Assembly (NCBI GenBank): GCA_903913355.1
Contig: CAIWKU010000147.1
Location: forward strand, 1 to 9,734
DNA length: 9,734 bases
From: an uncultured Bacteroidota bacterium
Lineage (GTDB): Bacteria > Bacteroidota > Bacteroidia > Chitinophagales > Chitinophagaceae
Reading direction: 5' to 3'
Shown: positions 1 to 6,901 of the stretch, piece after piece
Layout of the letters: every line of letters starts with the position of its first letter
Numbering within the stretch: the first letter of the stretch is position 1
Notes under the pieces: model-generated
Told to the model about the DNA's origin: nothing
The model's database searches: none
What the model saw: the letters and a program-made list of their open reading frames with translations, nothing else
Made by a program: the position numbers and the translations under genes

Positions 1-1656
1 CTGACCAAGTTTATCAAAACCAATCAGGCAACCTGTATCAATCTTCGTCCGGCAGTTAAAAAAGGACAGAAAGTTAAGAAAGGTGATTTCTTAACTGAAG
101 GATACGCAACAAAAGACGGTGAACTGGCATTGGGTCGCAACCTGCAAGTGGCATTTATGCCATGGAAAGGTTACAATTTTGAAGATGCCATTGTAATCAG
201 TGAGAAAGTGGTTCGTGAAGATCTGTTTACTTCTGTGCATATTGAAGAATATGAACTGGAAGTACGTGATACCAAACTGGGTGAAGAAGAGCTGACACCA
301 GATATACCGAATGTATCTGAAGAAGCTACCAAAGACCTGGATGAACATGGTATTATCCGTATTGGTGCAACCATTAAAGAAGGTGATATCCTGATTGGTA
401 AGATCACACCAAAAGGTGAATCAGATCCAACACCGGAAGAAAAATTATTGCGTGCCATCTTTGGTGACAAAGCCGGTGATGCAAAAGATGCTTCTTTGAA
501 AGCACCTAATGGAACAGAAGGTGTGGTGATTGATAAGAAACTTTTCCAGCGTGCCAAGAAAGATAAGAATGGCAAGATCCGTGAGAAAGCATTGCTTGAA
601 AAAGTGGAAAAAGTTCACCAGCAGAATGTAGAAAGCCTGAAAGAATTGTTACTGGATAAATTACAAACCCTGTTGAAAGACAAAGCTTCTACAGGTGTAA
701 GTAACAACTTTGGTGAAATGCTGATTGGTAAAGGTGCGAAGTTCAATCAAAAGAACCTCGCAGCTATTGATTACCAGAATGTAAATCCATTGGGCTGGAC
801 AGCTGATGCAAAAACAGATGACCAGATCAATACCCTGTTACACAATTACAGTATCAAGTTCAATGAAGAACTGGGACGTTATAAAAGAGAGAAATTCAAT
901 ATTTCCATTGGTGATGAATTACCAGCAGGTGTATTGAAACTTGCCAAGGTATACCTGGCTGTTAAGCGTAAGCTGAAAGTAGGGGATAAAATGGCCGGAC
1001 GTCACGGAAATAAAGGGATTGTTGCTAAGATTGTACGTGCAGAAGATATGCCATTTATGGAAGATGGAACACCGGTAGATATTGTGCTGAATCCATTGGG
1101 GGTACCTTCTCGTATGAACCTGGGTCAGATTTATGAAACCATTTTGGGATGGACAGGTAAACGTCTGGGTCTGAAATTTGCCACACCAATATTTGATGGG
1201 GCATCTACTGACCAGATTGAAGAATATTGCGTTGAAGCAGGTATTCCAAGAAACGGACATACTTATCTCTATGATGGTGAAACAGGGGAGCGTTTCCACC
1301 AGAAAGCCACAGTGGGTGTGATCTATATGATCAAACTACACCACATGGTAGATGATAAGATGCATGCCCGTTCAATCGGACCATACAGCTTGATTACTCA
1401 GCAGCCGCTGGGTGGTAAGGCACAGTTTGGTGGACAGCGTTTTGGTGAGATGGAGGTTTGGGCACTGGAAGCATATGGTGCTGCCAATATCCTGCAGGAA
1501 TTGCTTACACTGAAATCTGATGATATCATTGGCCGTGCAAAAACATATGAAGCCATTGTAAAAGGTGATAATATACCACGTCCGGGTGTGCCAGAATCAT
1601 TCAATGTATTGGTTCATGAATTAAGGGGATTGGGATTGGATCTGAAGTTTGAGTAA
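1..1656 (+). CDS. rpoB: DNA-directed RNA polymerase subunit beta, C-terminal part (5' end outside window)
   Basis: RpoB is the beta subunit of RNA polymerase and forms one half of the active-site cleft. The frame is open from base 1, so the gene begins upstream; 551 residues remain of the roughly 1270 usual for Bacteroidota. Numbering from base 1, the fragment shows NFED at about residues 59-62 (E. coli E813/D814, near the catalytic magnesium), the nearly invariant GDKMAGRHGNKG at 328-339 with the two active-site lysines K330 and K338 (E. coli K1065/K1073), then VDIVLNPLGVPSRMNLGQI, and the terminal block FGGQRFGEMEVWALEAYGA that clamps against beta'. The stretch between the GVPSRM block and the IFDGA block is much shorter than in E. 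coli, as expected outside Proteobacteria. The rifampicin-binding region is not in the window. The gene ends with TAA at 1654 and is followed by rpoC in the usual order. Identity is certain from sequence conservation. Confidence 0.99.
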   Translation: MTKFIKTNQATCINLRPAVKKGQKVKKGDFLTEGYATKDGELALGRNLQVAFMPWKGYNFEDAIVISEKVVREDLFTSVHIEEYELEVRDTKLGEEELTPDIPNVSEEATKDLDEHGIIRIGATIKEGDILIGKITPKGESDPTPEEKLLRAIFGDKAGDAKDASLKAPNGTEGVVIDKKLFQRAKKDKNGKIREKALLEKVEKVHQQNVESLKELLLDKLQTLLKDKASTGVSNNFGEMLIGKGAKFNQKNLAAIDYQNVNPLGWTADAKTDDQINTLLHNYSIKFNEELGRYKREKFNISIGDELPAGVLKLAKVYLAVKRKLKVGDKMAGRHGNKGIVAKIVRAEDMPFMEDGTPVDIVLNPLGVPSRMNLGQIYETILGWTGKRLGLKFATPIFDGASTDQIEEYCVEAGIPRNGHTYLYDGETGERFHQKATVGVIYMIKLHHMVDDKMHARSIGPYSLITQQPLGGKAQFGGQRFGEMEVWALEAYGAANILQELLTLKSDDIIGRAKTYEAIVKGDNIPRPGVPESFNVLVHELRGLGLDLKFE

Positions 1657-1661
1657 AAGAA

Positions 1662-1777
1662 GCTGTTGGCTATTGGCTATTGGTCTTTAGCTTGCTTGAT
1701 TCTTTTTGTAAAATTTTATAACATTTTAAAAGGGCTAAAAGCTAATAGCTAAAGACCAATAGCTACTAGCCAAAAGC
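1662..1777. repeat. Long imperfect inverted repeat of 7-bp units in the rpoB-rpoC spacer
   Basis: Two arms, 1662-1692 and 1747-1777, are reverse complements at 28 of 31 positions, including a perfect 17-bp core (1676-1692 with 1747-1763; AGCTAAAGACCAATAGC on the right). They are separated by a 54-base AT-rich loop. Both arms have a 7-base period with consensus near AGCYAAW. The right side can be read as seven consecutive heptads from 1733 to 1781, and the left side as TTGGCTA units starting at 1666 and 1673. The right arm ends 13 bases before the rpoC ATG, and no T-tract follows it, so this is not an ordinary intrinsic terminator. As RNA it would form a stable hairpin in the leader of rpoC. 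It resembles the dispersed intergenic palindromes seen in some Bacteroidota genomes, but dispersal cannot be shown from one copy. Confidence 0.85.
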
Positions 1778-1790
1778 CAAAGAAACAAAT

Positions 1791-4700
1791 ATGGCAATCA
1801 AAAGAGATAATAAACCGAGACCAACATTCTCCCAGATCACAATCAGTTTAGCATCACCTGATAGTATCCTGGAAAGAAGTTTTGGGGAAGTACTTAAGCC
1901 TGAAACCATTAACTACCGTACCTATAAGCCGGAGCGGGATGGTTTGTTTTGTGAAAGAATTTTTGGACCGGTAAAGGATTATGAATGTGCCTGCGGTAAA
2001 TACAAACGTATCCGTTATAAAGGGATTGTTTGTGATCGTTGCGGTGTGGAAGTAACTGAAAAGAAAGTTCGTCGCGAGCGCATGGGACATATCAAGTTAG
2101 TGGTTCCGGTTGTTCATATCTGGTATTTTAAAAGCTTACCTAATAAGATTGGTTATTTATTGGGAATGAGCTCTAAAAAATTAGAGACGATCATTTATTA
2201 TGAAAGATATGTGGTAATACAGGGTGGTGTGAAAGAGAACCTGGGCATGGGCGACCTGTTGACTGAAGAAGAGTATCTGGATATTCTGGATAATTTACCT
2301 AAGGATAACCAATACCTTCCTGAAGATGATCCGCAGAAATTTGTTGCCAAAATGGGAGCAGAAGCGGTTCAGGCTTTATTGGAAAGAATTGACCTGGATG
2401 GTTTGAGTTTCTCATTGCGTAATGCAGCTGCTACAGAAACTTCACAACAACGTAAAGCGGATGCTTTAAAACGTTTGAGTGTGGTTGAATCATTCCGTGA
2501 TGCCAGCACACGTATTACCAACCGCCCTGAGTGGATGGTAATGCAATATATTCCGGTGATTCCACCAGAATTGCGTCCATTGGTTCCATTGGATGGTGGT
2601 CGTTTTGCGAGTTCAGATCTGAATGATCTGTATCGTCGTGTGATCATTCGTAATAACCGTTTGAAAAGATTATTGGAGATCAAAGCACCTGAGGTAATCC
2701 TGCGTAATGAAAAACGTATGCTTCAGGAAGCGATTGATTCTTTATTTGATAACAGTCGTAAATCCAATGCCGTTAAAGCAGAAGGCGGACGTGCTTTGAA
2801 ATCCTTATCAGATGTACTGAAAGGTAAACAAGGACGTTTCCGTCAGAATCTTTTGGGTAAACGTGTTGACTATTCTGGTCGTTCTGTAATTGTGGTTGGA
2901 CCAGAACTGAAAATACATGAGTGTGGTTTACCAAAAGATATGGCTGCTGAATTGTTCAAGCCATTTGTTATCCGCAAACTGATTGAAAGAGGTATCGTTA
3001 AAACAGTAAAATCAGCCAAGAAACTGGTTGATCGTAAAGAAGCTGTGATCTGGGATATCCTTGAAAATATTTTGAAAGGTCACCCGGTTATGTTGAACAG
3101 GGCCCCAACACTTCACCGTCTGTCAATCCAGGCATTCCAGCCAAAACTGGTAGAAGGTAAAGCCATTCAATTACACCCACTGGTAACTTCTTCATTCAAT
3201 GCCGATTTCGATGGTGACCAGATGGCGGTGCACGTGCCTTTGAGCAATGCAGCAATTTTGGAAGCCCAGTTATTGATGTTGTCTTCTCACAATATTCTTA
3301 ACCCGCAGAATGGTACACCAATTACCCTTCCTTCTCAGGACATGGTATTAGGACTGTACTATATTACCAAGGGTAAGAAAACCATTGGGGATGAAATTGT
3401 AAAGGGACAGGGTATGTCTTTCTACAGTATGGATGAAGTAATCATTGCTTACAATGAGAACCGTGTAGACCTGCATGCAAATATCAAAGTAAAAACCAGT
3501 GTACGTGAAAACGGGGTACTGGTGAAAAAACTGATCGATACAACAGTTGGACGTGTGTTGTTTAACCAGCATGTACCTGTTGAAGTAGGTTATATCAATG
3601 CATTGCTTACGAAGAAAAGTCTTCGTGAAATCATTGGCGATATCATTAAAATCACCAATGTTCCTAAAACGGCTAAATTCCTGGATGATATTAAAACTTT
3701 GGGATTCCGTATGGCATTCCGTGGTGGATTATCATTTAGTGTAAACGATCTGATTGTTCCTGAAATCAGGAACCAGTTATTGGATTCAGCCAAAGCAGAA
3801 GTAGAAGAAGTTTGGGAAAGTTATAATATGGGTCTGATCACGAATAACGAACGTTATAACCAGGTAATTGATATCTGGGGACGTGTGGATATGAAGATCA
3901 CAGAGAGCCTGATTCGTGAAATGACGATCGATAAACAAGGATTCAATTCCGTATTCATGATGCTGGATTCCGGTGCCCGTGGTAGTAAAACACAGGTTAA
4001 ACAGCTGGTAGGTATTCGTGGATTGATGGCCAAACCTCGTAAGAGTGGAAGTACCGGAAGTGAAGTAATTGAAAATCCGATCCTGTCTAACTTTAAAGGC
4101 GGACTGAACGTATTGGATTACTTTATCTCTACCCACGGTGCACGTAAAGGTCTTGCGGATACAGCCTTGAAAACAGCGGATGCAGGTTACCTGACCCGTC
4201 GTTTGGTGGACGTATCACAGGATGTTGTAATTTCTGAAGAAGATTGCGGAACACTACGTGGAAATGCAATGACCGCATTAAAAGATAATGAAGATATCAT
4301 TGAACCACTATCCGACAGAATTGAAGGAAGAACTTCATTGCATAATGTGTACCATCCGGTAACAGATGAACTAATCATTTTAGCCGGTGAAGAAATTTCA
4401 CATGATGATGCAAAGAATATCGAAGATGCAGGTATCGAAACTGTAGAAATCCGTTCTGTACTTACCTGCGAAAGCAAACGTGGTGTATGTGTAAAATGTT
4501 ATGGTAAAAACCTGGCAACAGGTTACCTGGCACAGAGAGGTGATGCAGTAGGTATTATTGCGGCACAGTCTATCGGTGAACCAGGTACACAGTTAACATT
4601 GCGTACATTCCACGTGGGTGGTGTGGCAGGTTCTGCTTCTGTAGAATCTACCTTACAGGCTAAGTTTGATGGTACTATTCAATTTGATGGTTTGAGAACG

Positions 4701-6074
4701 GTTGATACCGTAAATAACGAAGGACAAAAAGTGAAGATCGTTATCGGTCGTACTGGTGAAGTGAGGATCATGGATGTTAAGAATGACCGTTTGATGATTA
4801 CAAATAACGTTCCTTATGGTGCAACCCTGAATATTAAGGATGGTGTGCAGGTTAAAAAAGGAGATGTAATCTGTACTTGGGATCCATTTAACAACGTTAT
4901 CATTGCTGAACTGAATGGTAAGATCAAATTTGAAAATGTATTGGATGGTATTACTTATCGTGATGAAAGTGACGAACAAACCGGTCACCGCGAGAAAGTA
5001 GTTATCGAAACAAAAGATAAAACCAAGATCCCTACCATTATTGTGGAAGGAAAAGATATCAAACAATATAACTTACCGGTTGGCTCACATATTTCCATTG
5101 AAGAAGGGGATGAAGTGAAAGCAGGACAGGTACTGGTGAAAATACCACGTGTATTAGGCAAACTTCGTGATATCACGGGAGGTCTGCCACGTGTTACAGA
5201 ATTGTTTGAAGCAAGAAATCCGGGTAACCCTGCTATCGTTTGTGAAATTGATGGTGTGGTAGCATTTGGAAACGTGAAGCGTGGTAACCGTGAAATTATT
5301 GTTGAGTCCAGAGATGGTATGGTGAAGAAATACCTGGTTCCATTGACCAGACAGATTCTTGTACAGGATGGTGATTTCGTGAAAGCGGGTACACCAATGT
5401 CTGACGGTCAAATTGCACCGGCTGATATTCTTGCGATCAAAGGACCGTTTGCCGTTCAGGAATATGTGGTAAATGAAATTCAGGAAGTATACCGTTTACA
5501 GGGTGTAAGAATCAATGATAAACACATTGAGGTAATTGTTCGCCAGATGATGAAGAAGGTTGAGATTGTTGATGCGGGTGATACCAAATTCCTGGAAGAG
5601 GATCTGGAAGACAGGTTTGACTTTATTGAAGAGAACGACAGAATCTACGATAAGAAAGTGGTAACTGTGCCAGGTGAAAGTAGCAAAATGAAAGCCGGTC
5701 AGATTATTACCCTGCGTGAATTGAGAGAAGAAAATTCTATTCTCCGCAGAAGTGATAAAAAACTGGTTGAAGTAAGAGATGCAAAACCCGCCACCGCTAC
5801 ACCTGTATTATTGGGTATTACCAAAGCTTCATTAGGTGTACAAAGCTGGATATCTGCCGCTTCATTCCAGGAAACGACCAAGGTATTGAGTCAGGCTGCC
5901 ATTCAAGGTAAAGCTGATCTGATGCTGGGTCTGAAAGAGAACGTAATTACGGGTCATTTGATTCCTGCCGGTTCCGGTCAGAAAGAATTTGATAATATGA
6001 TCGTTGGAAGCAAGGAAGAATATGAAGTATTGGCTACTACCCGTGAAGCCATGAATTTTGATGAAGACGAATAA
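1791..6074 (+). CDS. rpoC: DNA-directed RNA polymerase subunit beta'
   Basis: RpoC is the beta' subunit and carries the catalytic magnesium site, bridge helix and trigger loop. The 1427-residue product is full length. The N-terminal zinc-binding site is C66, C68, C81 and C84. The invariant NADFDGDQM spans 470-478 with the metal-binding D472, D474 and D476. The bridge helix lies around 774-808 (start of YFISTHGARKG at 777). The second zinc site is C819, C893, C900 and C903. The trigger loop GEPGTQLTLRTFHVGG is at 929-944 with R938 and H941. Some 180 residues after the trigger-loop start form an insertion rich in beta-strand repeats, comparable to SI3 of E. coli, before the DITGGLPRV block resumes the conserved core. 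A short Gly/Ser-rich insertion (KSGSTGS) precedes the bridge helix. The start is ATGGCAATC after an A-rich leader without a clear Shine-Dalgarno sequence. It follows rpoB by 134 bases and is closed by a strong terminator, so the rpoBC transcript ends here. Confidence 0.99.
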   Translation: MAIKRDNKPRPTFSQITISLASPDSILERSFGEVLKPETINYRTYKPERDGLFCERIFGPVKDYECACGKYKRIRYKGIVCDRCGVEVTEKKVRRERMGHIKLVVPVVHIWYFKSLPNKIGYLLGMSSKKLETIIYYERYVVIQGGVKENLGMGDLLTEEEYLDILDNLPKDNQYLPEDDPQKFVAKMGAEAVQALLERIDLDGLSFSLRNAAATETSQQRKADALKRLSVVESFRDASTRITNRPEWMVMQYIPVIPPELRPLVPLDGGRFASSDLNDLYRRVIIRNNRLKRLLEIKAPEVILRNEKRMLQEAIDSLFDNSRKSNAVKAEGGRALKSLSDVLKGKQGRFRQNLLGKRVDYSGRSVIVVGPELKIHECGLPKDMAAELFKPFVIRKLIERGIVKTVKSAKKLVDRKEAVIWDILENILKGHPVMLNRAPTLHRLSIQAFQPKLVEGKAIQLHPLVTSSFNADFDGDQMAVHVPLSNAAILEAQLLMLSSHNILNPQNGTPITLPSQDMVLGLYYITKGKKTIGDEIVKGQGMSFYSMDEVIIAYNENRVDLHANIKVKTSVRENGVLVKKLIDTTVGRVLFNQHVPVEVGYINALLTKKSLREIIGDIIKITNVPKTAKFLDDIKTLGFRMAFRGGLSFSVNDLIVPEIRNQLLDSAKAEVEEVWESYNMGLITNNERYNQVIDIWGRVDMKITESLIREMTIDKQGFNSVFMMLDSGARGSKTQVKQLVGIRGLMAKPRKSGSTGSEVIENPILSNFKGGLNVLDYFISTHGARKGLADTALKTADAGYLTRRLVDVSQDVVISEEDCGTLRGNAMTALKDNEDIIEPLSDRIEGRTSLHNVYHPVTDELIILAGEEISHDDAKNIEDAGIETVEIRSVLTCESKRGVCVKCYGKNLATGYLAQRGDAVGIIAAQSIGEPGTQLTLRTFHVGGVAGSASVESTLQAKFDGTIQFDGLRTVDTVNNEGQKVKIVIGRTGEVRIMDVKNDRLMITNNVPYGATLNIKDGVQVKKGDVICTWDPFNNVIIAELNGKIKFENVLDGITYRDESDEQTGHREKVVIETKDKTKIPTIIVEGKDIKQYNLPVGSHISIEEGDEVKAGQVLVKIPRVLGKLRDITGGLPRVTELFEARNPGNPAIVCEIDGVVAFGNVKRGNREIIVESRDGMVKKYLVPLTRQILVQDGDFVKAGTPMSDGQIAPADILAIKGPFAVQEYVVNEIQEVYRLQGVRINDKHIEVIVRQMMKKVEIVDAGDTKFLEEDLEDRFDFIEENDRIYDKKVVTVPGESSKMKAGQIITLRELREENSILRRSDKKLVEVRDAKPATATPVLLGITKASLGVQSWISAASFQETTKVLSQAAIQGKADLMLGLKENVITGHLIPAGSGQKEFDNMIVGSKEEYEVLATTREAMNFDEDE

Positions 6075-6112
6075 TTGCGTTCTGCAAAATAAATAGTAAG
6101 ATGTTTTTTAAT

Positions 6113-6142
6113 AAGTAGGAAGTGAAAGCTTCCTACTTTTTT
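6113..6142 (+). terminator. Intrinsic terminator of the rpoBC transcript
   Basis: A perfect 10-bp stem (6113-6122 AAGTAGGAAG with 6129-6138 CTTCCTACTT) encloses a 6-base loop and runs into a T-tract at 6137-6142. It begins 39 bases after the rpoC stop codon. An outer pair, AGATGTT at 6099-6105 and AACATCT at 6143-6149, could lengthen the stem across the T-tract. No matching T-tract is present on the other strand, so it works in the + direction only. Confidence 0.92.
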
Positions 6143-6161
6143 AACATCTGACTGTAGGTAA

Positions 6162-6182
6162 ACTTTGTAATTTTGGCAAAGT
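6162..6182 (+). promoter_or_regulatory. Candidate promoter -7 element inside a small dyad, upstream of the Skp-like gene
   Basis: TAATTTTG at 6168-6175 matches the Bacteroidota -7 consensus TAnnTTTG. It is flanked by a 6-bp dyad, ACTTTG at 6162-6167 and CAAAGT at 6177-6182. No TTG or TTTG box is visible 17-23 bases upstream, which weakens the call. A promoter is expected in this spacer because the rpoBC terminator lies just upstream and the next gene starts at 6257. The implied leader would be roughly 70 bases. The assignment is inference from consensus only. Confidence 0.3.
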
Positions 6183-6256
6183 CAATGGGATCAGGTGTTC
6201 AACTAAAATCTATTACTATCACCCGTGAAATCTGCGGTTAAACATTAAAATTTGAG

Positions 6257-6844
6257 ATGAAAAATTTTACACTCGGTTTAAATATTGTGTTGGTTGTTGC
6301 AGTTGGGATATTGTTTTACCTGCATTTTTCAGGAGCCAAAGGGGCAAACTCCCCAACCACTTCTACCAAATCCGTTCCCAGCGGAAATTTCAGGATCGCT
6401 TATTTTGAAGGGGATTCAGTTCAAACCCAATTTGAATATTTTAAAGAAATTCAAAACCAACTTCAGGCTAAAGGACAGGAAAATAGTAAGCAACTGGGTG
6501 AGATGAAGAATATCTTTAATTCGAAATTGCAGGATTTCCAGAAAGTAGCTCAATCACTTTCTCAGGCAGAACAGGCATCTAAGCAGCAGGAGCTTATGCA
6601 GATGGAAAAAGCATTCCAGGGCAAGGAAAAAATGATGAGTGATGAGTTTCAGGATGAGCAGTTTAAGAAACTGCAGGATGTTAAGAAGAAAATAGAAGAT
6701 TACCTCAAATTATATAATAAGGATAAAGGATATGCTTTTATCTTTTCGAGTTCACCCGATCTTATGTACCTGAAAGACAGTGTATATGATATTACTCCAG
6801 ATGTAATCAGGGGGCTTAACGAACTGTATAAGAAGAAGAAATAA
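6257..6844 (+). CDS. OmpH/Skp-family periplasmic coiled-coil protein
   Basis: Members of the OmpH/Skp family are periplasmic chaperones that hold unfolded outer-membrane proteins on their way to the BAM complex. The 195-residue product fits the family's size. Residues 1-6 are the short charged n-region and residues 7-24 a hydrophobic helix. A small-residue stretch around 25-30 (SGAKGA) could be a signal-peptidase site, but the helix could equally remain as an inner-membrane anchor. A low-complexity Ser/Thr/Pro linker (31-43) leads to RIAYFEGDSVQTQF, which corresponds to the VAYVDxxxV opening strand of Skp proteins. Residues 60-155 are rich in Gln, Glu and Lys and predicted long alpha-helical coiled coil, the tentacle region. 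Residues 158-195 return to the compact body (YAFIFSSSPDLMYLKDSVYDIT) and end in a Lys-rich tail. The gene stands alone between two terminators rather than beside bamA, where Bacteroidota ompH copies are often found. Family assignment is good; client specificity cannot be read. Confidence 0.85.
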   Translation: MKNFTLGLNIVLVVAVGILFYLHFSGAKGANSPTTSTKSVPSGNFRIAYFEGDSVQTQFEYFKEIQNQLQAKGQENSKQLGEMKNIFNSKLQDFQKVAQSLSQAEQASKQQELMQMEKAFQGKEKMMSDEFQDEQFKKLQDVKKKIEDYLKLYNKDKGYAFIFSSSPDLMYLKDSVYDITPDVIRGLNELYKKKK

Positions 6845-6869
6845 AACTTCAATCATATTTATTATCTTC

Positions 6870-6899
6870 AAATCCCGTTATAAACAGCGGGATTTTTTT
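6870..6899 (+). terminator. Intrinsic terminator after the Skp-like gene, abutting the permease start
   Basis: An 8-bp perfect stem (6870-6877 AAATCCCG with 6888-6895 CGGGATTT) encloses a 10-base loop. It is followed by a run of T that occupies 6893-6899. The stem starts 25 bases after the Skp-like stop codon, and the T-run ends only two bases before the permease ATG at 6902. Any transcript entering the permease from upstream must read through it, and there is no room for a promoter between it and the next gene. Confidence 0.85.
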
Positions 6900-6901
6900 A
6901 T

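Noticed and set aside
171..575. Minus-strand open frame of 134 codons inside rpoB, and similar antisense frames within rpoC and the permease
   Set aside because: They are shadows of highly conserved coding sequence, show no family motifs, and have Ser/Phe-rich composition typical of antisense frames.
130..1656. rpoB reading frame starting at the TTG at 130
   Set aside because: The frame is open upstream to base 1 and encodes conserved RpoB sequence there (KFIKTNQATCIN), so 130 is an internal codon and the gene is truncated by the window edge.
1703..1730. AT-rich loop of the palindrome as an rpoC promoter
   Set aside because: A TTTG is present but no TAnnTTTG element occurs at an acceptable spacing.
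1657..1790. The rpoB-rpoC palindrome as an intrinsic terminator
   Set aside because: The loop is 54 bases, no T-tract follows the right arm, and rpoB and rpoC are expected to be cotranscribed.
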